A stretch of 64,000 nucleotides of DNA from Crocinitomicaceae bacterium (GCA_014762645.1 JABURP010000108.1:23267-87266); one strand, 5' to 3'; positions 51,650 to 61,723 are shown, counted from the first letter of the stretch. The notes: generated from the letters alone by a model not told the origin. Made by a program: numbers and translations.

Positions 51650-53592
51650 TGAGTAAGGTGTTTTTCAGGGATGACTTTCAAATACTGAAACTTTCTAAAT
51701 TTAATAATGGGAATTGTGCCGTCATACTTAGGACCTTGTACCAAAAACCGTTCCTCAGAGAAAATTATACGGTTAGGGTCTACCAATCCTTTCTTCATAA
51801 AGTCCTTTATACGGAACTGACTTTCCAGTGCACGTTCATAGGCTAAATAAATATTTGCCTTGCGCTTTTCAATAGGAATTTGTGATATAGAAGACTCCAT
51901 AATCAGATGAATGTAGCCGTTTTGTTCTACCTCAGCCGCAATATACTTAGCCAACTTGTTAAACACCCAGGAGGAAGTATCAATGCCATTGAAGAAATAA
52001 TCAAATTTTACCATATACGGATTAGCGGAGTGAGGATTATCGCCGCCTTTGTGATGTACAAGCGGGATAATATTGACGTATTCATACTGGGCATAATCGG
52101 TATAAGGTTTATTTCTCCAGTCATATTCAGGACCGTGAACATACGCTTCTACTGTTACATCCATTTCTCGTCCTGTTTCTTTTCTAAACTTTTCCTGGAG
52201 GATATCCTTTACTTTATTTCCGTCACGCCTGGCCAACATAATGAGATCGTCCTCACCTTTTCTGGGGATTTTAGATTTTGAAGACTCTATGAGAAGGGTT
52301 ATTTTTTTACCAGATTTATGGTTGAGAATGAGGTTTTTCCAGAAGTACTGAAATTCTTCAGATTGATCATCAATGCCGGTTGATAAAACAGTGGATTGCT
52401 TATACGTAGGCAAGAAAGGCGGAGTAATGTTGTCTGGTTTCACTTCGTACGTGAACTTCTGCTGTTCTTCTTCATCCGCTTTATCCCACAACATGAAACG
52501 GAATTTATCTTTTGGATGAACAATTAGTGAATCTATATCTACAACCAATTCTTTCTTTGACACACCCGTACTCTTTTTCAGCTGTTTGAAGATAGATTTC
52601 TCCAGTTTTTCCGCCAATTTTTCGCGCTCATGCTGCGACATACGTTTTGGAGACATGATCACTCCTTTAAGGTTGAGTTCTCCATTCATAAACAACTTCC
52701 CTTCAAGTCCGGGGAAATTAATTTCTGCCAGAATTTCGTCGATTGTAGGCCTTGAAAACCTATCGTAATTCAACATAAGGTTATCATTCTGAACGACATC
52801 ATCATCTGTAATTTTTATGATTGATTGATCCACCAAATCTGAACCAAAATTGACCGAATACACCTTCACACTTGCTTTCGACCAGATAGGTAATTCCACC
52901 TCTTTGAAAACGGGATCATCAAAAAAGACGGTATTGGGATCATACCCACGCAATCGGAATTCTCTGTATAACTTTTTCTGGGTGTATTTAATGAGTTGTT
53001 CCAATTGTTCAATGTCTTTACGGTCCTTCACTCCTATTTCAAATCCCACAGTGGTGAATTGATAAAAATCAATTTCATACGACAGGTCATTCACGAAGGA
53101 GATAAAGAAATTAAAGTCTAGATATGACGTATCGTAAGGCGTAATTGCATAATAGTTGATGGGCGCCACCAGGTATTCAATAAGTTCTGCATTCACTTCT
53201 CTCACGAGAGAATTCTCTGAAACCACATTACCTGATATTTTAAGAAAAAGGCGGTGTTGATCGTACACTCCAATACGCGAAATCACTTCAATACTTTTAG
53301 TAAATAAACCTGATCGGCCTTGTGGATCGTAACTAAACTTGAGTTCTGTTGAACTCATAGGCATTATCAGTGTGTCCTGAGACAGTATTACCGTGCAGCC
53401 GCAAGAGGTTTTAACGTCATAGATGCGGATGGTATCTTCCTTGTAAGGATTTTTAAGTTCAAACTTGGCGGTGACTTTCCCTCGGTTTTCGTAAATGTCT
53501 CCCAGATCCTTGGAAGGGTTATCCACCAGAATCTGAGCGTTTGCCCATCCTGCCAGAAATAGTATTCCTATGAAGACGGCACCTCTAATCAT
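51646..53592 (-). CDS. DUF1573 and OmpA-like exported protein
   Basis: This 648-residue protein has a signal peptide (RGAVFIGILFLAGWANAQ). An N-terminal DUF1573 immunoglobulin-like domain contains DTIRIYDVKTSCGCTVILSQ and SFDPQGRSG-like sequence. A long unrecognised region follows, with a LFMNGELNLKGVIMSP strand set. An OmpA-like C-terminal domain has RREGNKV-type helix and TVEAYVHGPEYDWRN, and a second partial such domain lies near the end (NIYLAYERALESQFRIKDFM). It is in an operon between DUF819 and DUF6702. Function unknown. Confidence 0.85.
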   Translation of the reverse strand: MIRGAVFIGILFLAGWANAQILVDNPSKDLGDIYENRGKVTAKFELKNPYKEDTIRIYDVKTSCGCTVILSQDTLIMPMSSTELKFSYDPQGRSGLFTKSIEVISRIGVYDQHRLFLKISGNVVSENSLVREVNAELIEYLVAPINYYAITPYDTSYLDFNFFISFVNDLSYEIDFYQFTTVGFEIGVKDRKDIEQLEQLIKYTQKKLYREFRLRGYDPNTVFFDDPVFKEVELPIWSKASVKVYSVNFGSDLVDQSIIKITDDDVVQNDNLMLNYDRFSRPTIDEILAEINFPGLEGKLFMNGELNLKGVIMSPKRMSQHEREKLAEKLEKSIFKQLKKSTGVSKKELVVDIDSLIVHPKDKFRFMLWDKADEEEQQKFTYEVKPDNITPPFLPTYKQSTVLSTGIDDQSEEFQYFWKNLILNHKSGKKITLLIESSKSKIPRKGEDDLIMLARRDGNKVKDILQEKFRKETGREMDVTVEAYVHGPEYDWRNKPYTDYAQYEYVNIIPLVHHKGGDNPHSANPYMVKFDYFFNGIDTSSWVFNKLAKYIAAEVEQNGYIHLIMESSISQIPIEKRKANIYLAYERALESQFRIKDFMKKGLVDPNRIIFSEERFLVQGPKYDGTIPIIKFRKFQYLKVIPEKHLTQ

Positions 53593-53595
53593 AAC

Positions 53596-54870
53596 CTAAA
53601 CTGGAGCTACTATCCTCATGATTTCAGTACATAATATTGCACCAACGGTACCAACAAAATACCCCAATACAGCTAATAATGCTCCGACAGTAGCAAGTGA
53701 AGGGTGAAATGAACCGGCGACTACCGGTGCTGTAGCTGCTCCTCCTACATTAGCCTGCGATCCAACCGCTAAAAAGAAGTACGGCGCCTTGATCAACTTT
53801 GCAACGAGCAATAACAAGCCAATGTGAATCAATATCCAAATTATACCAACTAAGATGAGTAATGGATTTTCTCCAATGCTATTCAGGTCCATCTTCATAC
53901 CAATCGTAAGTACTAAAACGTAGATGAATATTGAACCAAATTTTGATGCACCTACACCTTCTAGTCTCCGCACCTTTGTAAAGGACAATCCAAAGCCGAA
54001 AAAGGTTGAAAGAAGCACCACCCAAAACAAGTAGCTTGCCAGAACAGCTTCATCAGGGTTTTCTGCGATAGAAGCAAAATATTCTGAAAAATGCCCAGCC
54101 AAGAAATGCGAGAAACTTACCCCCACAAATGCAACTGAAAATATCTTCATATAATCACTTAACTCGGCTTTTCTTGAAACAGATTTTTCAAATTTTTCCA
54201 TTTTTCTTTGAAGCTCATCAATTGCAGATGTATCTGAATTGAGCCATTTATCAATTTTAGCTTTTTTACCTACGCCAATCAATAAACCTCCCATTAAAAG
54301 ACTGGCCACAACAATATCAACTGTCACCATTCCGGCATAGTTAGCCTTATTAAAACCATACACCTCTAACATGGCAGTTTGATTCGCACCTCCTCCGATC
54401 CAGCTTCCAGCTAGTGTAGATAAACCACGCCATGTTGCGTCTGCCCCAACACCACCAACAGTTTCCGGGGAAAAGGTAGATACAATCATTATCGCAATTG
54501 GCCCTCCTATTATTATCCCAATAGTTGCGGTTCCAAACATTACTAAGGCTTTAGGTCCTAGCTTTAGTATTCCGGGTAAATCAATACTTAATGTCATCAA
54601 TATTAAAGCCGCCGGAAGACAATAATATTTTGCCATGGTATACAAATCAGTATATTCAGGGTGAATGAGACCAACAGTTGTCAAAATTGCCGGTATGAAA
54701 TAGCATAAAAAAACGGCCGGTATAAATTTGTAAAACTTTTGCCAGCCTTTGCTTTTTTTAGAGGAGGTATAATAAATCAATCCAAGCACCCCCATTAAAA
54801 TTCCAAATACTATTCGGTCATCTGTAAAAATTGGTGCGTTTGGGTCGTTTGGGACAATATCTAGTAGCAT
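53596..54870 (-). CDS. DUF819 family integral membrane protein
   Basis: This 424-residue membrane protein has about ten helices. Its repeat halves contain GSWIGGGANQTAMLEVYGF and LAVGSQANVGGAATAPVVAG, the paired Gly-rich motifs of the DUF819 (YjcL-like) family, which resembles transporters with re-entrant loops. The substrate is unknown. It starts the M1 peptidase operon, with the DUF1573 gene three bases behind, and follows the repeat-protein gene by nine bases. The family is secure; the transport role is inferred. Confidence 0.9.
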   Translation of the reverse strand: MLLDIVPNDPNAPIFTDDRIVFGILMGVLGLIYYTSSKKSKGWQKFYKFIPAVFLCYFIPAILTTVGLIHPEYTDLYTMAKYYCLPAALILMTLSIDLPGILKLGPKALVMFGTATIGIIIGGPIAIMIVSTFSPETVGGVGADATWRGLSTLAGSWIGGGANQTAMLEVYGFNKANYAGMVTVDIVVASLLMGGLLIGVGKKAKIDKWLNSDTSAIDELQRKMEKFEKSVSRKAELSDYMKIFSVAFVGVSFSHFLAGHFSEYFASIAENPDEAVLASYLFWVVLLSTFFGFGLSFTKVRRLEGVGASKFGSIFIYVLVLTIGMKMDLNSIGENPLLILVGIIWILIHIGLLLLVAKLIKAPYFFLAVGSQANVGGAATAPVVAGSFHPSLATVGALLAVLGYFVGTVGAILCTEIMRIVAPV

Positions 54871-54879
54871 GATTTTGGT

Positions 54880-55347
54880 TTAGTAGGGCCCTACAATACA
54901 AGCAAGAAAGGCCAGTGATAATATATTTTCTCCTTCTATGGTAATTATGCAATCTGAACTGAAATTCGAGTCTCCGGCATATACTTTATTATCCTCATAA
55001 GTGAGTACGCAGCTGGTAGAAAAGGTAGAGTTACCACGGTACACTTTGTTATCTTCAATAGTATATATTATATCGTTGCTGAAGGTAGAAGATCCGCGAT
55101 ATACCTTGTTATCCTTAATTGTATATAGACAATCAAATGTCATGGTAGAATTTCCGTGGTACACTTTGTTGTCTTCTAAGCGGAGGATAACAATATTATC
55201 AAATACACCATCTCCCGAATAAACGAGGTTATCTTTAATGGTATAAGCAATATCGCTATCAAAGGTCGAATCTCCCATATACAGTCTGATTTGGGAGAAT
55301 GACACCGTGGCAAATACAGAAATGATAAGTGTTGATAGAATCTTCAC
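54880..55347 (-). CDS. Secreted protein made of six 20-residue repeats
   Basis: This 155-residue protein starts with GTG and has a signal peptide (KILSTLIISVFATVSFSQ). The mature part is six back-to-back copies of a 20-residue unit close to VYRGNSTFSNDIIYTIEDNK, covering about residues 20-140, and ends in a hydrophobic tail (LSLAFLACIVGPY). The pattern predicts a small beta-solenoid. A TACTTTTG box ends five bases before the GTG. It may be co-transcribed with the DUF819 gene nine bases downstream. Family not recognised with certainty. Confidence 0.8.
   Translation of the reverse strand: MKILSTLIISVFATVSFSQIRLYMGDSTFDSDIAYTIKDNLVYSGDGVFDNIVILRLEDNKVYHGNSTMTFDCLYTIKDNKVYRGSSTFSNDIIYTIEDNKVYRGNSTFSTSCVLTYEDNKVYAGDSNFSSDCIITIEGENILSLAFLACIVGPY
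54927..55290. repeat. Six tandem 60-bp coding repeats
   Basis: Diverged copies of a 60-base unit in the minus-strand gene at 54880-55347, each coding for a variant of VYxGxSTFSxDxIYTIEDNK. They are visible at DNA level as repeated tacactttgtt/tataccttgtt blocks. Confidence 0.8.
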
Positions 55348-55352
55348 GAACT

Positions 55353-55360
55353 CAAAAGTA
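55353..55360 (-). promoter_or_regulatory. -7 box TACTTTTG right before the repeat-protein gene
   Basis: This is an exact TAnnTTTG match on the minus strand, ending five bases before the GTG start, predicting a very short or absent leader. A TTG lies about 15 bases further up, short of consensus. Confidence 0.45.
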
Positions 55361-55429
55361 GCAAAAATTGAACCACAAAAAGTTGAGAGTTTTTCACAAT
55401 ACGGAACAGTTATACATGTAATTAGACAT

Positions 55430-55437
55430 TATATTTG
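55430..55437 (+). promoter_or_regulatory. Putative -7 box TATATTTG before the VOC gene
   Basis: This is an exact TAnnTTTG match 17 bases upstream of the ATG at 55455. No TTG at standard spacing. Confidence 0.4.
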
Positions 55438-55454
55438 CAAGCAAATTCAAAAAA

Positions 55455-56516
55455 ATGGAAAAGATCATATCAGGAATTCAGCAAATGGGAATTGGCGTAC
55501 CGAACGTACAGGAGATCTGGAAATGGTACCGGGAGATGTTTGGTATTGATGTACGTATTTTTGAAGAAGCAGCTGAAGCTCCTTTGATGATTGATTATAC
55601 CGGTGGCAAAGTACAGAGCAGAACTGCTACGCTTGCCTTGAGTATGGAAAGTGGCGGTGGAATGGAAATTTGGCAATACACCAGTAGAGATACAGAAAAA
55701 GCGGATTTTGATATTCAGTTGGGAGATTATGGTTTATACTCCTGCAGAATTAAATCCAGAGATGTTGAGGCATCCTACAATTTTCATAAATCTAAAAGTG
55801 TGAAGATCTTAGGTGGACTTCATAAAGCCCCTAATGGCGACCTCAATTATTTTTTAGAAGACCCGAATGGTAACATCTTCAATATTGTTCCGGGTGAAGG
55901 TTGGTTTGTAGATACAGGACACCCTGCTAAAACTGGAGGAGTAGCCGGTGTTATGATTGGCTGTAGTGATATTGATAAATCCCTTAAGTTATACCAGGAT
56001 ATTTTAGGCTATAACTGGAAAGTATATGATAGTAAAGGAGTATTTGAAGATTTTTCAGGATTGCCTGGAGGAGATCAAAACTTCAGAAGAGTATTACTGG
56101 CCCATGATGAAGAGCGCATGGGTCCTTTTTCCAAACTTCTGGGGCCGACCAAAATTGAATTGGTTCAACCCATAGACAGAACCGGTAAGAAAATCTTTGA
56201 AAACCGATTTTGGGGTGATTGGGGATTTATCCATCTCTGCTTTGACGTTCGTGGAATGGAAGCGCTCAAAAAAGAATGCGAAGCCGCAGGTTTTCCTTTT
56301 ACTGTAGATAGTGGTGATACCTTTGACATGGGTGAAGCAGGAGGAAGATTCTCATACATTGAAGATCCAGATGGTGCCTGGATTGAGTTCGTAGAAACTC
56401 ACAAGGTACCGGTAATGAAAAAGATCGGATGGTATCTAAACCTTAAAAACCGAAACCCCAAGAAAAGACTTCCGAACTGGATGTTGAAAGCCATGGCCAT
56501 GAACAGGGTCAAGTAA
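55455..56516 (+). CDS. Two-domain VOC family protein (glyoxalase/dioxygenase fold)
   Basis: This 353-residue cytoplasmic protein carries two vicinal-oxygen-chelate domains. The first starts GIQQMGIGVPNVQEIWKWYR and ends YFLEDPNGNIFNIV; the second starts [20 protein letters not shown] and ends FSYIEDPDGAWIEFVETHKV. The late Glu (WIEFVE) and His (FIHLCFDV) positions could bind metal. The architecture recalls extradiol dioxygenases and glyoxalase-like enzymes; the reaction cannot be assigned. It meets the channel gene with no gap between stops. Confidence 0.88.
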   Translation: MEKIISGIQQMGIGVPNVQEIWKWYREMFGIDVRIFEEAAEAPLMIDYTGGKVQSRTATLALSMESGGGMEIWQYTSRDTEKADFDIQLGDYGLYSCRIKSRDVEASYNFHKSKSVKILGGLHKAPNGDLNYFLEDPNGNIFNIVPGEGWFVDTGHPAKTGGVAGVMIGCSDIDKSLKLYQDILGYNWKVYDSKGVFEDFSGLPGGDQNFRRVLLAHDEERMGPFSKLLGPTKIELVQPIDRTGKKIFENRFWGDWGFIHLCFDVRGMEALKKECEAAGFPFTVDSGDTFDMGEAGGRFSYIEDPDGAWIEFVETHKVPVMKKIGWYLNLKNRNPKKRLPNWMLKAMAMNRVK

Positions 56517-58175
56517 CTAACGAAGTATCTTCCGAACAAAAGCAACGGTGAAGTAGGACATTAAAAATACTCCTACCCATCCTTCAACAGCTGAAATAAC
56601 CCTGCACCAATTGGTAGGGTAATAATCCCCGTAACCAATAGTAAAAAAGGTTATAGCACTATGGTACAAAGACTTTTGATGCATTGTGAGATTATCTGTT
56701 GCACCAACTGAATTGATTATTTCCCCCAGACCACCAAATTGCAGTACAACATAGATTCCTGCAAAGGCGAATATGGCAACCACCATACTTAAAAATACCC
56801 GGTTTGGACTCGTAGCAAATAGTCCCATCTTATCAAAAACGATCGATTTCAAGTAATAAAGGAACATGATGACAGGTTTCATGAACCCATATCTTTCCAT
56901 GCTACTCTTCCGCTTTGTCTTGTGTTCATAACGCTTGAAATACACGTATGCCCAATCTTCATCTGAGTATTGACCATTTTTGGTAAAGTTGTCTTTGATG
57001 ACATTGAACTGCTCCGCTATATCCTCATACGTCTCCTCCTTTTGACGTAAAATCAAATCCCTTACCTGATTTCTGCGCCAGTCAATAATGATTTTTCCAA
57101 GATTTTTAGTTCCCTTAAGTTTTAGAATTTTGAGTGATTCTCTCTTGGGGAAATTCAAATCAGTAATTGAATGTAAATACGAGTCTGAGAGATCAATTTC
57201 CTCCGCTTTTTTAACGCGGAGATCAAGCGTTGAACGCACATCTGAATTTGCTATGCTCAACTTTTCCGCAATACAGGATTCGAAAGATATGTTTCGGCAC
57301 CCAAAACTGATATGATCAAAATTTGCCTCTTCTTTCCCGAAGTCCGTTCGTCTGAACGTTAAATCCCCACCTTCAAACTTTGATAATCTAAAGGTAAGTT
57401 TACCGGTAGACATTTCAGACTCCTCAAAGGTAATGTGGCCCGAACCAAAAAGTGAACGCCTAAAATCAATCTTGCCCTCACCCCAAATCACACGTCTAAA
57501 ATCTAAAACAGGACCGTTAAATTTTATCTTCTCAAAAGCCTTGGTACCAGGCCCAAATTCTGCAAAATGAAACTTTACTTTACAAAAATTAAAGTTGACA
57601 CGTTTGAAATTAACTGTCTCAGCGAAGATAGATGCATTGATAAAAGACACTAATTCACCGTTGAAATTCGAATTTTCAAAATTCAATTTATCACATTCAA
57701 ACTCGGCATATTGAAAAAGTGTTTGGTGCGAATGGAATGCACAATCCGAGAAGTCCGTATATGAATTTCTGAACTCTGCATGTATGAAATTTAGTGAACC
57801 ATGCGAAAAAACGGCATGATCAAATGACACATCTGCATCAAAACGGACATAAGAAAAATCGGTATAGGCGTCACAATCAAAAAAAGCACTACGCGCTGAC
57901 AACCCATGAATAATAATAACCTCCTTATCTTCTAAATGTCGGGTTCTTCGGTATTCATTGATAGAAAAATCCTTGATATAGCAGTTATCAAGATGAAGCG
58001 CTCGTCCAGCATCCAGATGGTTGTAAATGGTTTCAACATCCACATAAGCCAAATATCGTTCGCGTATCTTTTTCTGGGCATAGAACTCCACCACCTTGAC
58101 AGATCGCTTATAATGGACACCATCAAAATCAATGGACTCGTCCAGGATTTCAATCTCGTAGAAAATTTGACTCAT
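56517..58175 (-). CDS. Beta-helix (pentapeptide-like) protein fused to a two-helix K+ channel pore
   Basis: The start is ATG 58175 (MSQIFYEIEILDESIDF); the track's TTG at 58205 adds ten residues. This gives 552 residues. Residues of about 90-330 are repetitive, with regular Phe and Asn (FSYVRFDADVSFDHAVFS, YTDFSDCAFHSHQTLFQYAE), the pattern of a pentapeptide-type right-handed beta-helix. The C-terminus has TM1 (VFLSMVVAIFAFAGIYVVL), a pore loop with FFTIGYGDYYP (about 511) and TM2 (GVFLMSYFTVAFVRKI). The GYGD filter predicts K+ selectivity. Confidence 0.85.
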   Translation of the reverse strand: MSQIFYEIEILDESIDFDGVHYKRSVKVVEFYAQKKIRERYLAYVDVETIYNHLDAGRALHLDNCYIKDFSINEYRRTRHLEDKEVIIIHGLSARSAFFDCDAYTDFSYVRFDADVSFDHAVFSHGSLNFIHAEFRNSYTDFSDCAFHSHQTLFQYAEFECDKLNFENSNFNGELVSFINASIFAETVNFKRVNFNFCKVKFHFAEFGPGTKAFEKIKFNGPVLDFRRVIWGEGKIDFRRSLFGSGHITFEESEMSTGKLTFRLSKFEGGDLTFRRTDFGKEEANFDHISFGCRNISFESCIAEKLSIANSDVRSTLDLRVKKAEEIDLSDSYLHSITDLNFPKRESLKILKLKGTKNLGKIIIDWRRNQVRDLILRQKEETYEDIAEQFNVIKDNFTKNGQYSDEDWAYVYFKRYEHKTKRKSSMERYGFMKPVIMFLYYLKSIVFDKMGLFATSPNRVFLSMVVAIFAFAGIYVVLQFGGLGEIINSVGATDNLTMHQKSLYHSAITFFTIGYGDYYPTNWCRVISAVEGWVGVFLMSYFTVAFVRKILR

Positions 58176-58227
58176 GAATTGGATTTGGCAACTAAATTTA
58201 GCCAAAATGAGGAATAATCAAAGGAAA

Positions 58228-59307
58228 TCAAAGCTTTACTGTCTTAAGACGAAGTAAATGATCAAGCATCACCAGTGCTGCCATAGCATCAACAATAGGA
58301 ACTGCCCGGGGTACGACACACGGATCATGACGCCCTTTCACCTCAAGTTCAACCGCATTTCCATTCTTATCTACCGTTTTTTGCTTTTTAATGATAGTTG
58401 CGACAGGTTTAAAAGCAACGCTAAATTCAATATTTTCCCCATTGGAAATGCCGCCTTGAATCCCTCCGGAATAATTGGATGAAGTTGTAATTTCTTCTCC
58501 ATCCATTTCAAACGAATCATTGTGTTCAGATCCTTTGAGATAGACACTACCAAAACCACTTCCAACTTCAAAACCTTTAACAGCATTAATGCTTAACATA
58601 GCTTTACCCAGATCTGCATGAAGTTTATCAAACACCGGTTCACCTAAGCCCACTATGGGGTTTGTAATCTTACAGCTTATAATTCCCCCCAGCGAATCTC
58701 CTTCTTTTCTCACTTCATCAATAAGCGCTATCATATCCTGAGCCAGTTCCTCACTGGGGCATCTCACAATATTATCTTCAATTCTTTCCAGGTCAAAATC
58801 GCGGTAATCATCCGTTAGTTCAAGGTGTGCAATTTGTGATACATAAGATTGAATTCGAACACCTTCTTTGGCCAGAATTTGTTGTGCGATTGCTCCGGCA
58901 ACTACTCTGCATGCAGTTTCTCTGGCACTGCTCCTCCCACCTCCACGGTAATCACGAATACCATACTTTTGTTCGTAAACATAATCCGCATGAGACGGAC
59001 GATAGACATCTTTAATATTTGAGTAGTCTTTCGACCGTTGATCTTTATTTCGGATGATAAACCCTATTGGTGCACCTGTTGATTTTCCTTCGAAAATACC
59101 TGATAAAAACTCAACCGTATCTTCTTCTTTTCGTTGGGTGGTAATTTTAGATTGTCCGGGTTTTCGTCTGTCCAATTGAACCTGAACATCTGCTATATTG
59201 ATTTCCACGTTTGCAGGGCACCCGTCAATAACTCCGCCAATAGCAGGACCGTGAGATTCACCAAAAGTGGTGAGTTTAAATATCGTTCCAAAGGTATTCC
59301 CTGCCAT
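58228..59307 (-). CDS. aroC: Chorismate synthase
   Basis: This 359-residue enzyme converts EPSP to chorismate using reduced FMN, the last step of the shikimate pathway. Motifs: [18 protein letters not shown] near the N-terminus, [40 protein letters not shown] and [20 protein letters not shown]. Full length with both catalytic His regions intact. Its ATG overlaps the stop of the upstream secreted-protein gene by one base (TAATG). Firm identification. Confidence 0.97.
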   Translation of the reverse strand: MAGNTFGTIFKLTTFGESHGPAIGGVIDGCPANVEINIADVQVQLDRRKPGQSKITTQRKEEDTVEFLSGIFEGKSTGAPIGFIIRNKDQRSKDYSNIKDVYRPSHADYVYEQKYGIRDYRGGGRSSARETACRVVAGAIAQQILAKEGVRIQSYVSQIAHLELTDDYRDFDLERIEDNIVRCPSEELAQDMIALIDEVRKEGDSLGGIISCKITNPIVGLGEPVFDKLHADLGKAMLSINAVKGFEVGSGFGSVYLKGSEHNDSFEMDGEEITTSSNYSGGIQGGISNGENIEFSVAFKPVATIIKKQKTVDKNGNAVELEVKGRHDPCVVPRAVPIVDAMAALVMLDHLLRLKTVKL

Positions 59308-60233
59308 TACTTTTTCTTTATTTGCCCTTGTTTGTCAATGTAATAATTAAACGTTTCACTTTTAGGATCCCCTTCAAAATAAGTCGTTTTCACATCAACT
59401 TTAAATTCAAGGTCTTTTGTTAAACCTGGTGATGTATATACGGCTTTATCGAAGCTACCTTCTGGTCCAATTTCAACACCTGCGTACAATTGTGTACTTA
59501 TCTTCTTACCATTATGTCCTAATGTAACAATGAACCTACCATACGTATCATAAGGTTCAAACCAGGGTTTAACTGAACCCTGAAATTTACAGGCAAAAAC
59601 AAGAACAACAAAGTTTTCTCTGAGGATATACCCCATTGACTTAATATAATCTCCTTCATTCCACTCGGTTCTGGGTCCGTTATTAAAATCTGTTTTACTA
59701 TAAATCGAATATGCGTAAGATGGATCCGTAAGTGCAACTGGATAATAGGCCATTTTAAAATCCATCCGACTTTGCTTAACTGGCTTATCAAACTGGTATT
59801 TCTCTGCCCCTTTTAAAAATTCTTCTAACCAACGATAAAACCAGGTATCCTCACTTTTTTTAACACGGTGAATGTTGACTGTTAAAGGATCTGAATTCTT
59901 ATCCTTTTTCCAGCTCCCGGTCAGTACATCTCCATTATCAACATAATGAAGTTCGATTATTTCGGAGGCATCAACGTCTTTTTCGTGTAAGTAAATAGCG
60001 TACTCTTCTAATTTGCCTTCCAGTTGAATGGGTTTACGGTACTTTGTGTAGAAATAATAGCCCTCTACCCTATCTTCCGTATTCTCCCAATAAAATATTA
60101 CGTTATGCCCATCAATTTCACCTTGATAATAAGAGCCGTAAATATTGTATTCAGGCAATTCCAAATAATTAGGTTGTGAAAACCCGGTAAAAGTGAACAG
60201 GGACAGTATTATATATGCCCATGTTCTTTTCAC
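59307..60233 (-). CDS. Hypothetical secreted protein
   Basis: This 308-residue protein has a signal peptide ([19 protein letters not shown]). The N-terminal third ([20 protein letters not shown], then [13 protein letters not shown]-like strands) looks like a small beta-barrel or lipocalin-like domain. The remainder includes [20 protein letters not shown]-type strands. No catalytic motif is seen. It is in an operon between the phosphohexomutase (ATGA overlap) and aroC (one-base overlap). Function unknown. Confidence 0.75.
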   Translation of the reverse strand: MKRTWAYIILSLFTFTGFSQPNYLELPEYNIYGSYYQGEIDGHNVIFYWENTEDRVEGYYFYTKYRKPIQLEGKLEEYAIYLHEKDVDASEIIELHYVDNGDVLTGSWKKDKNSDPLTVNIHRVKKSEDTWFYRWLEEFLKGAEKYQFDKPVKQSRMDFKMAYYPVALTDPSYAYSIYSKTDFNNGPRTEWNEGDYIKSMGYILRENFVVLVFACKFQGSVKPWFEPYDTYGRFIVTLGHNGKKISTQLYAGVEIGPEGSFDKAVYTSPGLTKDLEFKVDVKTTYFEGDPKSETFNYYIDKQGQIKKK

Positions 60234-61645
60234 GCGCCTATAGTTAATTTGCAGGCTTCCAGGATGGTTCGAACCTCTTCCAAAGTAGGAGCTTCTGCGT
60301 ATGTTCTCAATACCGGTTCCGTTCCTGAAGGTCGTATCATCACCCAGCGATTTTCATCAAAGTGATACTTGAACCCATCTAAATTGTCTACCTGGGAAAC
60401 TTTATACTTACCAAACATGTGGAAAGCATCTCCTTTACATTTCTCAATGATAGTTTGTTTCACATTTTCCGGGATATGAAGGTCACTACGCTCAAAAGCA
60501 AAAGGTCCAACAATCTCGTAAACTTCATCTATCAACTCTTCTAAAGATTTACCTGTTTTGGCCATGAACTCCCAAATGGTTAATCCCATCCAAATTCCAT
60601 CTCGCTCAGGAATAAATGTTTTTATCGCTATCCCTCCTGATTCTTCACCACCCAATAGTACGTCCTGACTTGAATCAGCCATCAGACCCGCAATATATTT
60701 AAATCCAATTTTGACCTCTTCATGTTCAAGGCCATAATGTTCACATAACTTTTTAATACGAGGTGTTGAACTGAAACCAGTTACCACCTTGCCGCTCATT
60801 CCTTTGTATTTCACCAAATAGTGAATAGTAAGTAAAATGATATGATGAGAATCAATGAATTCACCTTTGGAATTATAAAGTCCAATTCTATCTGCGTCTC
60901 CGTCGGTTGCCAATCCACAATTCAAGCTAACATTTGAGGCCATCAGTTTGGAGAATTCGCTCAAATTCTTGTGAATTGGTTCAGGAGCCTGCCCCATAAA
61001 TGACGGGTTTGGATCACAATGTAAAAACTCGATATTCGGAAGCAATTTTTTCATCACACTTTGCCCGGCACCATACATGGCGTCATAGGCCCAGCCAAAG
61101 TTGGAATTAGCAATGAGGTCCAAATCAAACGTTGATTTGACCTTTGCGATATACATGTCTTCCAAATCAATCAACTCCGTTAATCCCTCCTTTGCTGCTT
61201 TTTCCAGCGAGATGTTCTCCAGGTTTACAGTATTTGTATCCGGAATAATTTGTTCAATTTCATCTACCTGGTTAGGAAGAAGGGGTCCACCGAAATGTCC
61301 TTTTAATTTGTAACCATTGTATGATGGCGGGTTGTGACTGGCTGTAATGACTACCCCTAAAGAAGCTTTTAGTGCTATTGTAGCATAAGAGACCATTGGT
61401 GTTGAAACAAACCCTTTATCTGTGTAATAAACCTTAATCCCGTGTTGCACCAACACTTTTATAGCTGTTTCGGTAAACATAGCACCACCAAAGCGACAAT
61501 CGTGACCAATCACCACAGAAGGTGATTCAAAATTCTTTTTTAGCCACTGCGCAACAGCAATAGAAACTCTGGCTACATTTTCTACGGTATAATCTTTTGC
61601 TATAATGGCTCTCCAGCCGTCTGTTCCAAATTTAATTTTCGTCAT
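60230..61645 (-). CDS. Phosphoglucomutase/phosphomannomutase family protein
   Basis: This 471-residue alpha-D-phosphohexomutase has an N-terminal FGTDGWRAIIA and VVIGHDCRFGG. The phosphoserine loop TASHNPPSYNGYK is at 101-113, metal-binding DGDADRIGLY follows, the sugar-binding GGEESGGIAIKTF comes later, and RPSGTEPVLRTYAEAP is the phosphate-binding loop in domain 4. All four motifs are intact, so it is likely active in hexose-phosphate conversion; the preferred sugar is not decided. It begins the operon that ends in aroC. Confidence 0.94.
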   Translation of the reverse strand: MTKIKFGTDGWRAIIAKDYTVENVARVSIAVAQWLKKNFESPSVVIGHDCRFGGAMFTETAIKVLVQHGIKVYYTDKGFVSTPMVSYATIALKASLGVVITASHNPPSYNGYKLKGHFGGPLLPNQVDEIEQIIPDTNTVNLENISLEKAAKEGLTELIDLEDMYIAKVKSTFDLDLIANSNFGWAYDAMYGAGQSVMKKLLPNIEFLHCDPNPSFMGQAPEPIHKNLSEFSKLMASNVSLNCGLATDGDADRIGLYNSKGEFIDSHHIILLTIHYLVKYKGMSGKVVTGFSSTPRIKKLCEHYGLEHEEVKIGFKYIAGLMADSSQDVLLGGEESGGIAIKTFIPERDGIWMGLTIWEFMAKTGKSLEELIDEVYEIVGPFAFERSDLHIPENVKQTIIEKCKGDAFHMFGKYKVSQVDNLDGFKYHFDENRWVMIRPSGTEPVLRTYAEAPTLEEVRTILEACKLTIGA

Positions 61646-61723
61646 TTCAGCATTTCATTTCGGGTTACGAATGTACGATTTTTTTAAAGGAAAACTCCTT
61701 TGATACCGCGCGTTATCATCAAT

